Shown: positions 43,802-54,401, numbered from the stretch's first letter. The stretch is 64,000 nucleotides of DNA from Bacteroidales bacterium (GCA_017380635.1 JAFODP010000009.1:1-64000), one strand, 5' to 3'. Notes: generated by a model not told the origin, from the sequence alone. Made by a program: numbers and translations.

Positions 43802-44172
43802 TAAACACAGCGTATCCAATACTATGCCGAGCCTTATTTATTTCTCACAAATATACGGAAAGATATCAGATTGCAAGTTTTATTTGTAAAAAATTGTTTT
43901 CCAAGACCTTCTATATTAGATACCACGTTCAAAAAGTGCATATCGCAGCTATTTTATTTTGTAAAGAACTTGTTCGTCCTTCAACGGGGGATATTTTTTT
44001 ACTTCCATTTCGACATAGAGACTCGTTCTCAAAGCAAGTCAGATTTATCTTGTAAGTTCCGGGTAAGATTGCTCGTAAAAAATTTGCTCATAAAAAAACT
44101 TCCGTTCCACGTTGGCAGAACGGAAGCAAATGGTTTATAATCGACAAGATAATGCCAAATACACGATGATTC
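43802..44172. other. Gene-free A+T-rich region between the tail fragment and the DUF4832-like gene
   Basis: No gene or clear regulatory site is visible apart from the terminator at 44092-44126. Overlapping short ORFs are phenylalanine- and lysine-rich and look random. Confidence 0.6.
44092..44126 (-). terminator. Rho-independent terminator after the DUF4832-like gene
   Basis: The arms CTTCCGTT (44099-44106) and AACGGAAG (44119-44126) form an 8-bp stem, followed on the minus strand by seven T residues. Confidence 0.85.
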
Positions 44173-45639
44173 TTATTCAAGCAGAATCTTTTGGCCATTC
44201 ACAATGACAAGCCCTTTTCGTGGCGAATCGATGGGTTGGCCCGTGATGGAGAACATCGATTTTCCAGAAAGTTCATCGGAAAGCGGGTCGGAAGTAGTAG
44301 CTTGAAAAACAGGACGAATGGAGGTGTTGGTAGAAAGCCGTGCTTCGAACTCAATTTCCTGCTGCGGCAAAATATTATCACACACAATGTGAATGTCAGA
44401 TCCGTCGGGAAGCGAAACTGCAGGAATTTCTACCCATCGTTCTTCGTTGGGCAGCAGCGCTCGCAACGATGTTTCCGAACGGATATCGCCAATGGCAAAA
44501 TAAGCATCACGATAAATGGGCGCAATACCTTGGTTTGTAACCAGAAGTTTGGTAACATTTCCGTCAGTGAGACATTCCTTCACCGCAAAACGATAACCGA
44601 TGCTCATAGAGGCTCGCTTAACACGCTCGGGCGTTCCATAAGGGCTTTCAACGATCAAATCGCTGATAGCAAAGCTAAAATGGTATTCGGCCGCCAATTC
44701 TTCGAAAGTATGACCAAACAAGCCTTCAGGGTTCAGAAAATTCAAGCGTTCCTCATGACCCGGACCAATTTCTCCGCCGATAACACCCGTATGCCAACGA
44801 ACTCCTTTAGACAGACTTTCCCAACGATCCTTGTAACCTCCGTTCACAAAATAATCGCCCATGAATGAATCCTCAAACAAACCAAAACGCAACGACATCA
44901 ACTCTTCATCGCCGGGAATAGGAGAATCGTCGGCAGCGCCCTTACTGACCAGCCAGGGAAGATCTCCGCAAACTTCGCTAATGCGTAAGAGGAATTTCTT
45001 TTGAAATTCCATGGACGGCATATTTTTTCCATACTTCACCGGCGTGGGGTAAATATGATATTCAGCCCAATGACCGAAACCAATTTCCCAAAGAGCCAAA
45101 CGAGGATCATCGGCATAGCGTTCGGCAAAATCGGTATAGAATTGCATGGTGAAACGCTCGAGTTCAGGATGACTCCAATCGGGATAATAAGTAGCTGCAC
45201 TCCGAGAAAATGACTCTTGATAATCGGGCAAGTCTTTGATGTATTGAGGCACTGTAGTGGGAGCCGGTTCTTCGGCCGGATCACCCGGATAGATATAGAA
45301 AAATCTTGCAATCAACTGATGACCACGACTAGCCACATCTCGAAGCGCATTATCAAAGAGGGTCCAATCGTATATAATCGAGCCTTCTTCGTTGCAGCCC
45401 TTCACCAGAGCACAAGGTTCGTAGTAATTAAATTCCAATTGAATACAATCACCATACTTGGCATGATAATACCTTGCAGTCCCAGGCCAAAGCACTACAC
45501 CTGTCATAGGTTGCACATGCTCAATTTCACGCTGCAAGGGCACAGGCACCCATTCATTATTATCCGAAGAAAAAGCATCCGCTGATGCCGTTTCACACAA
45601 GAGCAACAGCATCAGCAGGGTTGAAAATAATTGTCTCAT
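44173..45639 (-). CDS. Secreted DUF4832-like protein with sorting tail
   Basis: A 488-residue exported protein, signal peptide ending near ETASADAFS (residue 20). Residues 60-330 resemble a TIM-barrel glycoside-hydrolase fold (IQLEFNYYEP, WTLFDNALRDVASRGHQLIARFFY, LALWEIGFGHWAEYHIYP). Residues 365-445 look like the beta-sandwich of DUF4832 proteins (VTNQGIAPIYRDAYFAIGDIRSETSLRALLPNEE). The final 30 residues (SITGQPIDSPRKGLVIVNGQKILLE) look like a type IX secretion sorting tail. The substrate is unknown; next to lyase B a pectin-related glycan is likely. It starts one base after the lyase stop and is cotranscribed with it. Confidence 0.75.
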   Translation of the reverse strand: MRQLFSTLLMLLLLCETASADAFSSDNNEWVPVPLQREIEHVQPMTGVVLWPGTARYYHAKYGDCIQLEFNYYEPCALVKGCNEEGSIIYDWTLFDNALRDVASRGHQLIARFFYIYPGDPAEEPAPTTVPQYIKDLPDYQESFSRSAATYYPDWSHPELERFTMQFYTDFAERYADDPRLALWEIGFGHWAEYHIYPTPVKYGKNMPSMEFQKKFLLRISEVCGDLPWLVSKGAADDSPIPGDEELMSLRFGLFEDSFMGDYFVNGGYKDRWESLSKGVRWHTGVIGGEIGPGHEERLNFLNPEGLFGHTFEELAAEYHFSFAISDLIVESPYGTPERVKRASMSIGYRFAVKECLTDGNVTKLLVTNQGIAPIYRDAYFAIGDIRSETSLRALLPNEERWVEIPAVSLPDGSDIHIVCDNILPQQEIEFEARLSTNTSIRPVFQATTSDPLSDELSGKSMFSITGQPIDSPRKGLVIVNGQKILLE

Positions 45640-45640
45640 A

Positions 45641-48334
45641 TCACTTGATGATTTTTACGCTATGAACGTTGCCATCGGTGTCGGTGAGACGCATCACATA
45701 GATTTCTTGCGGATGGAGTTCGTATACCTGACGACCGCCGAGGGTGAAAAATTCGCGTTTCACCACTTGGATATCGTCTTCGCTCCACACTTTGTGAATA
45801 GCATTGGGATTGCCCGTCACCGCTACACTGAAACGTTTTTCGTGGGTTGTACCTTCGCTGTCCTGAACCTTCATTGTAAAGATAGCGACACCGCCGTCGT
45901 TGCCGGCTTGCAGATGAATGGTCGATCCAGAAATGGCCGCATTCACCAAAGTACTTTCTCCTTCGATACTATATTGAGGCGATTTGGTAAAACCTTTGAA
46001 ATACGGCAACACATCCAAATCGGCCTGGGCACCGGGTTCGAGTACCAGATAAGGATGCGCCATAAATTCCAGATAATCTTCGAGCAAGGTCCAACCATCG
46101 CCATCGGGATCGTCGTTGTGATTGGCTTTGTTGGCATCGCTACCACAGAGGTTTTCCCACCAGTCGGGCATAGCGTCCTGGTCGGTATCGAAATCTTTCG
46201 AACGATGTTCTTCGGGATAAGCTTCCCATCCACCGGCATCGTTTTCGTGGTCGATTTCACCCTTAATGCCCGAACGAGAACCCACGTAGGTGTAAGTACG
46301 ATGGAGCGTTTCGTCAATCACGCGCAGATGTTGGTCGTCGCGCATAGGCATGCTGGCACCGGCTTCGCTCAACACCACTTTGTAGGCATCCTTGGCCGAA
46401 TGAATCTTGGCATACGAGGGGAAGAAAGGCTCGTTCACCACCGTTTCGTAACTAGGACCGGGATCGCCATTACTCAACTGAATACCATAGGTATCGCCCT
46501 TGCGATCTTCACTAAGACTGCCGTTCTTGTTTTCACGGATGTTGCCATGAATATAAGCACGCCAAGTACTTTCGGGATGACCCACATTTTCGTATTGCTG
46601 GGTAAACAACTGCGTACGACGCGTATCGGGACCCATCTTGTAGTAATTGCCTACAAAGTTCACTTCGTGACAGTTGCCGTCGGTGGTACGTCCGTTCCAG
46701 TTGTACACCACATTGTTGAAGATATCCATCTGGCCGATAGCCTTGTTTTGTCCGTCCATGCCGCCGCCCATACTCCAGTTGCGACCATTGCAGTGAACCA
46801 AGAGATTGTGATGCCACGAACCGATTTTTCCGTCGATGGTGGCCGCAAAACCGTGATTGGAGCCTTCGCCATAATTTTTATGATCGGCTATGCCCAAGGC
46901 TTCGGCAATCATCGAGTATTGGAAGCTGACGTTCTTGGCTCCGCGTCCGGAAACGGTTTCGTCTGTACCCCAAGCCGCGGTGGTATGATCTACGATAGCG
47001 TGGTTAGAACCCGACATTCCCATGGCATTGCCCGTATCGCCATAACCATGTTTGAAACGCATGTGACGACAGATATTATCCGAACCGATATTAATATTCG
47101 AACCCTTGATACAGATACCTTTACCCGGAGCCGTTTGTCCGGCAATGGTGGTGTTGGATTGCGTAAAAACAGCCTGGAAGCCCAAATCGATGATACCGGA
47201 AACATCAAAGACGATGGTGCGCGGGCCTTTCACATCCAACAAGCCATAAAGGAATGAACCGGGAATGCGCTCGCCGCTCAGATTGGTAACGTGATACACC
47301 TGGCCTCCGCGTCCACCTTGGGCAAAACGTCCATAGCCTTCTGCTCCGGGAAAAGCCAACTGACGCGGTTTGAAATGCCACATTTTACCTTTGGCCACAT
47401 AGCCTTCGGCATCTACTTCGTCCACGCGCCAGTAGTAGGTGTTCATCGAATAGAGATTTTCCAGCAGATAAGTGGTATCGCCTTTTTCCAACACGGCGGT
47501 AGGCGTCTTCATACGAGCCACCGTCATAGAATCGCGACCCACGTAGAGTTTATGCTGTTTTACTTCGGCATTGGCCGGCGACCAACGAAGCAACACACTA
47601 CCCTGATCGGCATCGGCATGCATATCGCCTGCGGCAGGATAAGGCTCCTTGGCTTGCGAACTGACATTGTCGGTATTCAATTCAAAACCATTGCAGAAAG
47701 GAGGCGCAAACATATTGCTCTGACCGCCGCTGGGTTCAACGATATTTTCGGGCGTAGTGGTAAAAGTGATGGTGGCCACATCGCCGGCCTTGGCAATATC
47801 CAGTTCGAAAACAAGAATACGCGCATTTGCGGCCACCGCCTGATTAAAGGTAGGTTCTACCTTGTCGTACACCACTTGTCCGTTCAGACTCACCGTCATG
47901 GGCACTGCGTAGAAATTGGCCGGATTTTCCCAACAATTGTGATAGGTCTGCAAGCTATGTTTACCCACAGGCAAGCCGGAAATAGTCAGCGACATGGAGC
48001 CAAAGGCACGCGGATCGATGGTGAGCCCGTCGAAAGTGAGACGACCATCCTTCGACTTATTATCGGCATTCTGGATGCTGGTCTTGTTCCAACCCGGACG
48101 CAAGCTGGCACCCTCTTCTGCCGGTGTACTCCAAGTGAAGGTAATACCCTCTATCGTTTTGCTTTCCGACTGCACTTGCGGCACTATCCAATTGACATAG
48201 CCGGGTTCCAGAATTTCGTCCATATTGCTACGGTTGAAACTCAAATCGACTTTCGCTTGCGGCTTCTGTTGAGCCAACAATCCCACCTGGGCAGACAAGC
48301 AAAGCAGGCAGGTCAAGATCACTAATCTTTTCAT
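45641..48334 (-). CDS. Secreted PL1-type pectate lyase, paralogue B
   Basis: An 897-residue exported protein from the ATG at 48332-48334 (a GTG one codon upstream is also in frame), with signal peptide MKRLVILTCLLCLSAQVGLL. The domain order equals that of paralogue A (32777): beta-sandwich, fibronectin-III-like domain ending MNTYYWRVDEVD, PL1 beta-helix from AFPGAEGYGRFAQGGRGG, then Asp-rich repeats (DTDQDAMPDWWE, DDPDGDGWTLLEDY). Unlike A it has about 54 extra C-terminal residues ending YVMRLTDTDGNVHSVKIIK, a type-IX-like sorting tail. The paralogues are very similar across the catalytic region. It lies downstream of galM, separated by 34 bp. Confidence 0.88.
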   Translation of the reverse strand: MKRLVILTCLLCLSAQVGLLAQQKPQAKVDLSFNRSNMDEILEPGYVNWIVPQVQSESKTIEGITFTWSTPAEEGASLRPGWNKTSIQNADNKSKDGRLTFDGLTIDPRAFGSMSLTISGLPVGKHSLQTYHNCWENPANFYAVPMTVSLNGQVVYDKVEPTFNQAVAANARILVFELDIAKAGDVATITFTTTPENIVEPSGGQSNMFAPPFCNGFELNTDNVSSQAKEPYPAAGDMHADADQGSVLLRWSPANAEVKQHKLYVGRDSMTVARMKTPTAVLEKGDTTYLLENLYSMNTYYWRVDEVDAEGYVAKGKMWHFKPRQLAFPGAEGYGRFAQGGRGGQVYHVTNLSGERIPGSFLYGLLDVKGPRTIVFDVSGIIDLGFQAVFTQSNTTIAGQTAPGKGICIKGSNINIGSDNICRHMRFKHGYGDTGNAMGMSGSNHAIVDHTTAAWGTDETVSGRGAKNVSFQYSMIAEALGIADHKNYGEGSNHGFAATIDGKIGSWHHNLLVHCNGRNWSMGGGMDGQNKAIGQMDIFNNVVYNWNGRTTDGNCHEVNFVGNYYKMGPDTRRTQLFTQQYENVGHPESTWRAYIHGNIRENKNGSLSEDRKGDTYGIQLSNGDPGPSYETVVNEPFFPSYAKIHSAKDAYKVVLSEAGASMPMRDDQHLRVIDETLHRTYTYVGSRSGIKGEIDHENDAGGWEAYPEEHRSKDFDTDQDAMPDWWENLCGSDANKANHNDDPDGDGWTLLEDYLEFMAHPYLVLEPGAQADLDVLPYFKGFTKSPQYSIEGESTLVNAAISGSTIHLQAGNDGGVAIFTMKVQDSEGTTHEKRFSVAVTGNPNAIHKVWSEDDIQVVKREFFTLGGRQVYELHPQEIYVMRLTDTDGNVHSVKIIK

Positions 48335-48368
48335 CACAAGGGTTTATCTGACAAGGCAATGAGCGTTA

Positions 48369-49430
48369 TTATTCTTCGGTAGAGAATTGATAAATAATGG
48401 TCTGGTCGAATTCTTCGCCGGCAGGCAGAATACAGTTGGGGAAACCACTCTGGTTGGGGCTATCGGGGAAAAATTCAGGTTCCAGACAGAAAGCATGACG
48501 ATAAGCCAAAGGCTTGCCATCGCAAGAAAGCACATCGCTTCTCAGGTAATTGCCGCTATAGAATTGTACGCCGGGCAGCGTGGTCCAAACATTCAGACAA
48601 CAGCCGGTAGAAGGAGCCTTTACGCTTACAGCCAAAGCCAAATCGCCGAATTCCTTTTTGTTGATAACATAGCAATGGTCGTAACCGCTACCGTTTTTCA
48701 ATTGTTCTTCGTCCTTGTTGATATCGCAACCAATGGCCTTAGGCTGACGGAAATCGAAAGCAGAATCTTTCACCAAAAGAATTTCGCCCGTGGGAATAGC
48801 ATCGGCATGAATGGGCACAAACTTGTCGGCAAAAATCTGCATTTCGTGTTCGAGGATATCGCCCTGTCCGGCCAGGTTGAAATAAGCATGACTGGTAAGG
48901 TTGAGCGGGGTATTCTTGTCGCCGACAGCCGAATAATGGATACTCAATTCGTTGGTGATAGACCAGCCGTAGCGCACTTCCATCTTCAGATTGCCGGGAT
49001 ATCCTTCTTCACCGTCGGGCGAAGTCAAGCTGAAAACAATGGTATCGTCCTCGATTCTAGCATCCCAGTTTTTGCAATGATAACCCGTAGGACCGCCGTG
49101 CAAATGGTTTTCGCCATTGTTGCAAGCCAACTGATAATCTTCGCCATCGAGGGTGAAACGACCTCTGTTGATGCGGTTGGCATAACGACCGCAAGTAGCG
49201 CCCAGATAACTGTTGATTTCCAGGTCGGCCAAATAGCCTTCAATCGAAGGGAAACCTTTCACCACGCGGGTCATATTGCCGTTTTTATCGGGAATGATAA
49301 CGCCCACCAAAGTGGCACCATAAGAAGATACTTCGGCAATTGCGCCATTCTCGTTGGTCATGCGGAACAAACTTGTCTGTGTGCCGTCGGGCATTGCGCC
49401 GAAAGGCAACTGTTCAATAGTCAAACTCAT
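48369..49430 (-). CDS. galM: Aldose 1-epimerase (mutarotase)
   Basis: A 353-residue enzyme interconverting alpha and beta anomers of aldoses such as galactose. Family stretches: EVSSYGATLVGVIIPDKNG near residue 34, GRYANRINRGRFTLDG near residue 80, NGENHLHGGPTGYHCKNWDA near residue 105, the catalytic His in LTSHAYFNLAG near residue 180, and the catalytic Glu in FCLEPEFFPDSPNQ near residue 313. There is no signal peptide. It lies directly upstream of lyase B, in line with use of pectin-derived sugars. Confidence 0.95.
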   Translation of the reverse strand: MSLTIEQLPFGAMPDGTQTSLFRMTNENGAIAEVSSYGATLVGVIIPDKNGNMTRVVKGFPSIEGYLADLEINSYLGATCGRYANRINRGRFTLDGEDYQLACNNGENHLHGGPTGYHCKNWDARIEDDTIVFSLTSPDGEEGYPGNLKMEVRYGWSITNELSIHYSAVGDKNTPLNLTSHAYFNLAGQGDILEHEMQIFADKFVPIHADAIPTGEILLVKDSAFDFRQPKAIGCDINKDEEQLKNGSGYDHCYVINKKEFGDLALAVSVKAPSTGCCLNVWTTLPGVQFYSGNYLRSDVLSCDGKPLAYRHAFCLEPEFFPDSPNQSGFPNCILPAGEEFDQTIIYQFSTEE

Positions 49431-49432
49431 AA

Positions 49433-50284
49433 TTATTCTTGTTTAAGTGTTATTTCGTTCAAAATTCCTTCTTTGTTGTCGGCCACGCCATATTCCAGAT
49501 GATCGTAGGTATACACGGGCCATCCGCTGGGAATATGCATCATCATGGCAGAAGTATTTTCCATCTGCATAGGAAGAGAGTCTTTCGCATAAATCGTTGT
49601 CGTTGGCAGCGTAGCCGTTACCAAAGTTGCGATGTTGTCTGCATAATTTTCCAGTTTCTTATAGCGCGTCACCTCGAAAGCTTGCTGGTCGAGCGCCATT
49701 TTATCGGGCACTTGCACCACTTCGCCCAAACGATAGGCCAAGCCATAATTCTTGTAAAAATGATAGAGCGACGACAACAACCATGCTTCCACATCTTCGC
49801 GCAAACGATACAATCGCTCGCGATCGGCCAAGTCGGGCAAACCTTCGTAATGCTTGAACAACTCATCGATGCTTTCGTCCAAAGCGCGGCGCAAGGTTTC
49901 CGGCTCCTTAATTTCCTGCAACAAGCCATGCGGCGAGGTCTGACACGACAGGCGCACATCTTTCAGGGAAGCCAACCAACGCTTGCTGAGATAATGTTTG
50001 CCTTGATACTGAAAATTGCCAAAACGCCATTCCATCCGATAAGCGCGATAAGAAGAATCCTGCACCATCACATCGGCCGAACAGCGCAAACTTTCCGTGT
50101 CGATGGTATCGCCTTTTTGCAAGCTATAGCTTTGATAATGCAAGACATAAACTTGATATTCGTGTTTCAGCCAATGCGCGTTGAAGACGGCTTCCTGCGC
50201 GGCATTTTCCTGAGCCACCAAGGGAAGCATCCACAACAGCAGACAAGCCAAAGCTGTCAAGTTCTTGGTTTGTAAAACTTTCAT
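49433..50284 (-). CDS. Secreted protein of unknown function
   Basis: A 283-residue protein with a signal peptide (LTALACLLLWMLPLVAQE, cleavage near residue 25). The mature part is mixed alpha/beta with many charged residues (SIDELFKHYEGLPDLADRERLYRLREDVEAW). I do not recognise a family. Its ATG overlaps the stop of the TPR-protein gene by four bases, so the two probably work together or are at least co-expressed. The C-terminus is plain and has no sorting tail. Confidence 0.75.
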   Translation of the reverse strand: MKVLQTKNLTALACLLLWMLPLVAQENAAQEAVFNAHWLKHEYQVYVLHYQSYSLQKGDTIDTESLRCSADVMVQDSSYRAYRMEWRFGNFQYQGKHYLSKRWLASLKDVRLSCQTSPHGLLQEIKEPETLRRALDESIDELFKHYEGLPDLADRERLYRLREDVEAWLLSSLYHFYKNYGLAYRLGEVVQVPDKMALDQQAFEVTRYKKLENYADNIATLVTATLPTTTIYAKDSLPMQMENTSAMMMHIPSGWPVYTYDHLEYGVADNKEGILNEITLKQE

Positions 50285-52497
50285 ACTCTTTCTTCCAGAC
50301 GATAACGCAAAGCATCCGACAAAAGCGCGAGCTGCGATTTATCCAGCCCAAAGATACCCAAGTCTTTCCAATCTTGATCAAAACGGCGATAAAAATCTTG
50401 CAGATTCATGGCCGACAGACGATAGGCTTGTTCGTAAGCATCCACCGCCGCACGATATTGCGCTTGCGCCACCTTCAAATGTCCGTAGCAAAGATAATCT
50501 TCCATGGTGGCTTGAGCCGCCAATATTTTATCGTAATAAGTGGACGATTGTTCATATTGTTTTTTCATCAGCAGACACCACGCCAAAGGTCGCCAGGTCT
50601 TGGGCGATTCGCCGAAAAGAAAATCCACTTTGTAATAGGCATTCAAGGCGGCGTCATAATCTTTCATCTGCATCAGACAATGGGCCTGGTTCATCAAATG
50701 CGAAGCCTGATCGCTCTGCAAAGCCGCCAAACGCTGATAAAGTTGCAAGGCTTTGGCATAATTATCCACCTGTTTGCAGCAATAAGCCCAGCGTTTCAAG
50801 ACCCAGAGCTGATCGGAGCGCAACATATCGGCCTTGGCGTAGGTATCGGCAGCCTGGTTGTAATAGCGTTGTTTTTCGTAAGCATAAGCCAGCGAGCGCA
50901 GGTAATCGTAATGGTCGGGCGCTTGTGCCAGCAGATATTCGTACAGACGCGAAGCCGAAGCATATTGTTGTTTTTTCAAGTACATGGCGGCCAATTTCTT
51001 CAAGTTGTCTTCTTCCATGAAAACAGCCTTTACAGCCTCTACCGAAAAGAAATCAAGCGCAGCAAGGAATGGATCGGCAAAATCGCGATGACTGGGAAAC
51101 AGTCGGTAGAAACGGTACAAGTCTTGGATGTATAGATTGCTGATGCTTTCCATCTTAAGTTGCTTGTTTCCATTTTGTTCCATTTCCATCATTTCTTTGA
51201 ACTGCTCGCTGTCGGCGCCCATATTTCCAATCATCGATGCGCGGTATTGTTCGGGCACTTGCGTCATATTCAGACAGAAAGAATATTTATCGGAATCGCA
51301 GAGAAACATCGAGCCGGTCACCACTTTGAGCAAGCCCAGCCCTTCGGACGCATCCTTGCCAAAAATTTCAGTCAAGACAGGATGTTCCTGATAAAATGGC
51401 ACAAACCAATGCTGGATATCCTTGAAGAAAGGATAAAACTTCATTTGCGAGAAAGTGCTCATATAGACATCTTCGCCTTGGGTCTGCAGTTCGGAAAACT
51501 CTTGCATGGCATCGTTCATGACGCCGTCCGAGAACAGCTCGTTCAAGTCTTCCTTGTCGATGCTGAATTTGTCTTGTCCTTCGAATTTATCTTGCAGACT
51601 TTCGCTAAGTTTATTCATTTCGGGCAAGAGTTCGTCCTGCATTTTCTTGGTAATCAAATCGTTGAATTTCGCGCGAAGAAGTTGCGAATAAATCACCGTC
51701 AGACGGGAAGACATTTGCGGCACATCCAGAATCAACGACCATTGCGCTTTCAGCGCGGGATAATAGGCCATGCGGGCATCGTGTTGCAAAAGCACTATCA
51801 GCATCGCCGTCAGGGCTCGCATGGACACTTGCGGCTGCTCGTTGAGACAAAGATCCATCAGGAAATGAAGTTTGTATTCGTCGAAACATTCCTGCAGGCT
51901 CAACAACAATGCCGATACAGCCATGGCTTGTCCGGAGAGATTTATTTCCGAAAAACAAGCTTGATAAGCTTCCCTGTCCGATTTATTCCAGGCTTCGGAA
52001 AACAGAATAGAGTGAAAATAATCGGCTTCGGCGCCAGCCATCTGTTTATGCAACTGCAAGCGTCGCGGCGCCGTGACAAAATCATTCTTCGAAGCGGCCA
52101 ACATGGAGAGTTCTTCCCTACTATCCTGCATAACGCGAGCAAGTTGCACCAGATTCACAGCCGGCTTGTTATTCATTTTTCGATAACGCCACTGGGCATC
52201 GTACCAACGCGACGAATAGGCCGCATTCCAGGCGCGATAAGCCTTGTCGGCAATGGAAAACAAAGCCAGACGCATGTGATTGAGGATATTTTCCTGCTGC
52301 GGATCTTGCACGCCCTGCATGCCGTAATGCAAAATATTTCGATAAATACTTTCCTGAGTATTAAGTTGTTCGAAAAGCGAGGGATCGGTGTTTTGCTGGA
52401 TTAAATAAGCTATCTGCGAATAGGCTTCGCGGAAGCGGTTTTCGGCAAGCAATTGAAAAATTTTGCCGTACAAACTATTAATCTCTTTCTGATTCAT
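50281..52497 (-). CDS. Large TPR-repeat protein
   Basis: A 738-residue protein starting at the ATG at 52495-52497 (MNQKEINSLYGKIFQLL). It is almost entirely helical. Tetratricopeptide repeats are clear from about residue 510 to 715: YLRSLAYAYEKQRYYNQAADTY, WVLKRWAYCCKQVDNYAKAL, LMNQAHCLMQMKDYDAALNAY and LAWCLLMKKQYEQSSTYYDK. No signal peptide or membrane segment is seen, so it is cytoplasmic, presumably a protein-interaction scaffold. Translational coupling to the secreted protein at 49433 is the only functional hint. Confidence 0.85.
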   Translation of the reverse strand: MNQKEINSLYGKIFQLLAENRFREAYSQIAYLIQQNTDPSLFEQLNTQESIYRNILHYGMQGVQDPQQENILNHMRLALFSIADKAYRAWNAAYSSRWYDAQWRYRKMNNKPAVNLVQLARVMQDSREELSMLAASKNDFVTAPRRLQLHKQMAGAEADYFHSILFSEAWNKSDREAYQACFSEINLSGQAMAVSALLLSLQECFDEYKLHFLMDLCLNEQPQVSMRALTAMLIVLLQHDARMAYYPALKAQWSLILDVPQMSSRLTVIYSQLLRAKFNDLITKKMQDELLPEMNKLSESLQDKFEGQDKFSIDKEDLNELFSDGVMNDAMQEFSELQTQGEDVYMSTFSQMKFYPFFKDIQHWFVPFYQEHPVLTEIFGKDASEGLGLLKVVTGSMFLCDSDKYSFCLNMTQVPEQYRASMIGNMGADSEQFKEMMEMEQNGNKQLKMESISNLYIQDLYRFYRLFPSHRDFADPFLAALDFFSVEAVKAVFMEEDNLKKLAAMYLKKQQYASASRLYEYLLAQAPDHYDYLRSLAYAYEKQRYYNQAADTYAKADMLRSDQLWVLKRWAYCCKQVDNYAKALQLYQRLAALQSDQASHLMNQAHCLMQMKDYDAALNAYYKVDFLFGESPKTWRPLAWCLLMKKQYEQSSTYYDKILAAQATMEDYLCYGHLKVAQAQYRAAVDAYEQAYRLSAMNLQDFYRRFDQDWKDLGIFGLDKSQLALLSDALRYRLEERV

Positions 52498-52516
52498 AAA
52501 ATATCTTTTACAAGCG

Positions 52517-52545
52517 CAAAAATACAAAGATTTTAGGTACTTTTG
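52517..52545. promoter_or_regulatory. Divergent -7 boxes for the TPR gene and lepA
   Basis: TATTTTTG on the minus strand (52517-52524) and TACTTTTG on the plus strand (52538-52545) are both exact TAnnTTTG matches, separated by 13 bp. The first serves the TPR gene (20 bp to its ATG), the second lepA (52 bp). No convincing -33 box is seen for either. Confidence 0.6.
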
Positions 52546-52597
52546 CAGCCAATTAAGCGTTTAACTAATATTCATCTTTTATCGACATTCTTTTTCA

Positions 52598-54376
52598 ATG
52601 AAACATATCAGAAATTTCTGCATCATCGCGCATATCGACCACGGAAAGAGCACCTTGGCAGACCGTCTGCTGGAGAAGACAGGAACCGTAGCCATTACCG
52701 AAAATCAGATTCTCGACAATATGGATCTTGAGAAAGAACGCGGTATCACCATCAAAAGCCATGCCATTCAGATGCAATACAAGCACAATGGCGAGGCATA
52801 CACGCTCAACCTGATCGACACTCCCGGACACGTTGACTTTTCGTACGAAGTATCGCGCTCCATTGCCGCCTGCGAAGGTGCCCTTCTGGTGATTGACGCC
52901 ACGCAAGGTATTCAGGCGCAGACCATTTCCAACCTTTACATGGCTATCGACAACGACTTGGAAATCATTCCCGTTTTGAACAAAATCGACCTGGCCAGCG
53001 CACAAGTGGAAGAAGTGGAAGATCAGATTATCGACCTTTTGGGCGTGAAACGTGAAGAAATTCTGCGTGCCAGCGGCAAAACGGGCGAAGGCGTGGAAGA
53101 TGTTCTCAAAGCCATCGTAGAAAGAATTCCGGCGCCTACCGGCGATCCCGACGCTCCGCTGCAAGCTTTGGTTTTCGACTCTGTATTCAACTCATTCCGA
53201 GGCATTATCGCCTATTTCAAAATTGTAAACGGAACATTGCACAGCAAGGATCTGGTAAAATTCTTCGCCACGCAAAAACAATATGATGCCGACGAAATCG
53301 GTGTACTGAAACTTTCCATGCAGCCTCGTCAGACGCTTACTTGCGGCGACGTGGGTTACATTATTTCCGGTATCAAGACGTCTAAGGAAGTAAAAGTGGG
53401 CGACACCATCACGCATGTAAATCGTCCTTGCGAAGAAGCCATTGCCGGTTTCGAAGAAGTGAAGCCGATGTTGTTTGCCGGGGTTTATCCTATTGAAAGT
53501 GAAGACTATGAAAACCTGCGCAGCAGCATCGAAAAGTTGCAATTGAACGACGCATCGCTTACCTTCCAACCCGAATCGTCTATTGCTTTGGGCTTTGGTT
53601 TCCGCTGCGGTTTCTTGGGCTTGCTGCACATGGAAATCATCCAGGAACGTCTCGACCGCGAGTTCGACATGGACGTCATTACCACCGTTCCCAACGTTCC
53701 TTATAAAGTTTATACCAAAAAGGGCGAATGTTTGGAAGTGAACAATCCTTCCGGCCTACCCGACATCACGCATATCGACCGCATCGAAGAGCCTTATATC
53801 CGCGCCACCATCATCACCGGAACGGAATATATCGGCCCCATCATGACACTTTGTCTGGATAAGCGCGGCGAACTCGTCAAACAGGAATACATTTCGGGAA
53901 ACCGTATGGAAATTCTCTTCGACATTCCTTTGGGCGAAATCGTTTTCGACTTCTACGACAAACTGAAAAGTATTTCAAAAGGTTATGCTTCTTTCGATTA
54001 CCACATGCATGGATTCCGCGAATCGAAACTTATCAAGTTGGACATCCTGCTCAATGGCGAAGCTGTGGACGCGCTCTCTTGCCTGACCCACATTTCGAAT
54101 GCCGAAACTTTGGGTCGTCGTATGTGTGAAAAGTTGAAAGAACTCATCCCGCGTCAGCAGTTCGACATTGCCATTCAGGCTGCCATCGGCGCAAAAATCA
54201 TTGCCCGCGAAACCGTGCGTCAGGTGCGTAAAGACGTAACTGCCAAGTGTTATGGTGGTGACATCTCGCGTAAACGCAAGCTTTTGGAAAAACAGAAAAA
54301 AGGTAAAAAGCGCATGAAACAGATCGGTTCGGTAGAAGTGCCTCAAAAAGCTTTCCTCGCCGTACTGAAACTCTAG
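52598..54376 (+). CDS. lepA: Elongation factor 4 (LepA)
   Basis: A 592-residue ribosome-associated GTPase, the normal LepA size. The G1 motif AHIDHGKST is near residue 10, [12 protein letters not shown] carries switch I near residue 45, DTPGHVDF (G3) near residue 75 and NKIDLASA (G4) near residue 130. The LepA-specific C-terminal domain ends with the conserved basic stretch [20 protein letters not shown], followed by [14 protein letters not shown]. It acts in translation initiation or back-translocation and is important under stress. Confidence 0.98.
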   Translation: MKHIRNFCIIAHIDHGKSTLADRLLEKTGTVAITENQILDNMDLEKERGITIKSHAIQMQYKHNGEAYTLNLIDTPGHVDFSYEVSRSIAACEGALLVIDATQGIQAQTISNLYMAIDNDLEIIPVLNKIDLASAQVEEVEDQIIDLLGVKREEILRASGKTGEGVEDVLKAIVERIPAPTGDPDAPLQALVFDSVFNSFRGIIAYFKIVNGTLHSKDLVKFFATQKQYDADEIGVLKLSMQPRQTLTCGDVGYIISGIKTSKEVKVGDTITHVNRPCEEAIAGFEEVKPMLFAGVYPIESEDYENLRSSIEKLQLNDASLTFQPESSIALGFGFRCGFLGLLHMEIIQERLDREFDMDVITTVPNVPYKVYTKKGECLEVNNPSGLPDITHIDRIEEPYIRATIITGTEYIGPIMTLCLDKRGELVKQEYISGNRMEILFDIPLGEIVFDFYDKLKSISKGYASFDYHMHGFRESKLIKLDILLNGEAVDALSCLTHISNAETLGRRMCEKLKELIPRQQFDIAIQAAIGAKIIARETVRQVRKDVTAKCYGGDISRKRKLLEKQKKGKKRMKQIGSVEVPQKAFLAVLKL

Positions 54377-54401
54377 AAAAGGCTTCCTTACAGATAAAAC
54401 G

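Noticed and set aside
43619..43819. 66-codon minus-strand ORF in another frame over the sorting-tail fragment
   Set aside because: The homologous frame is the one ending at 43630; this one is its shadow and reads as Arg-rich nonsense.
30136..49430. Calling the pectin genes a complete polysaccharide utilisation locus
   Set aside because: No SusC/SusD pair or hybrid two-component/ECF regulator is visible in the window, and the genes lie on both strands around an unrelated cassette.
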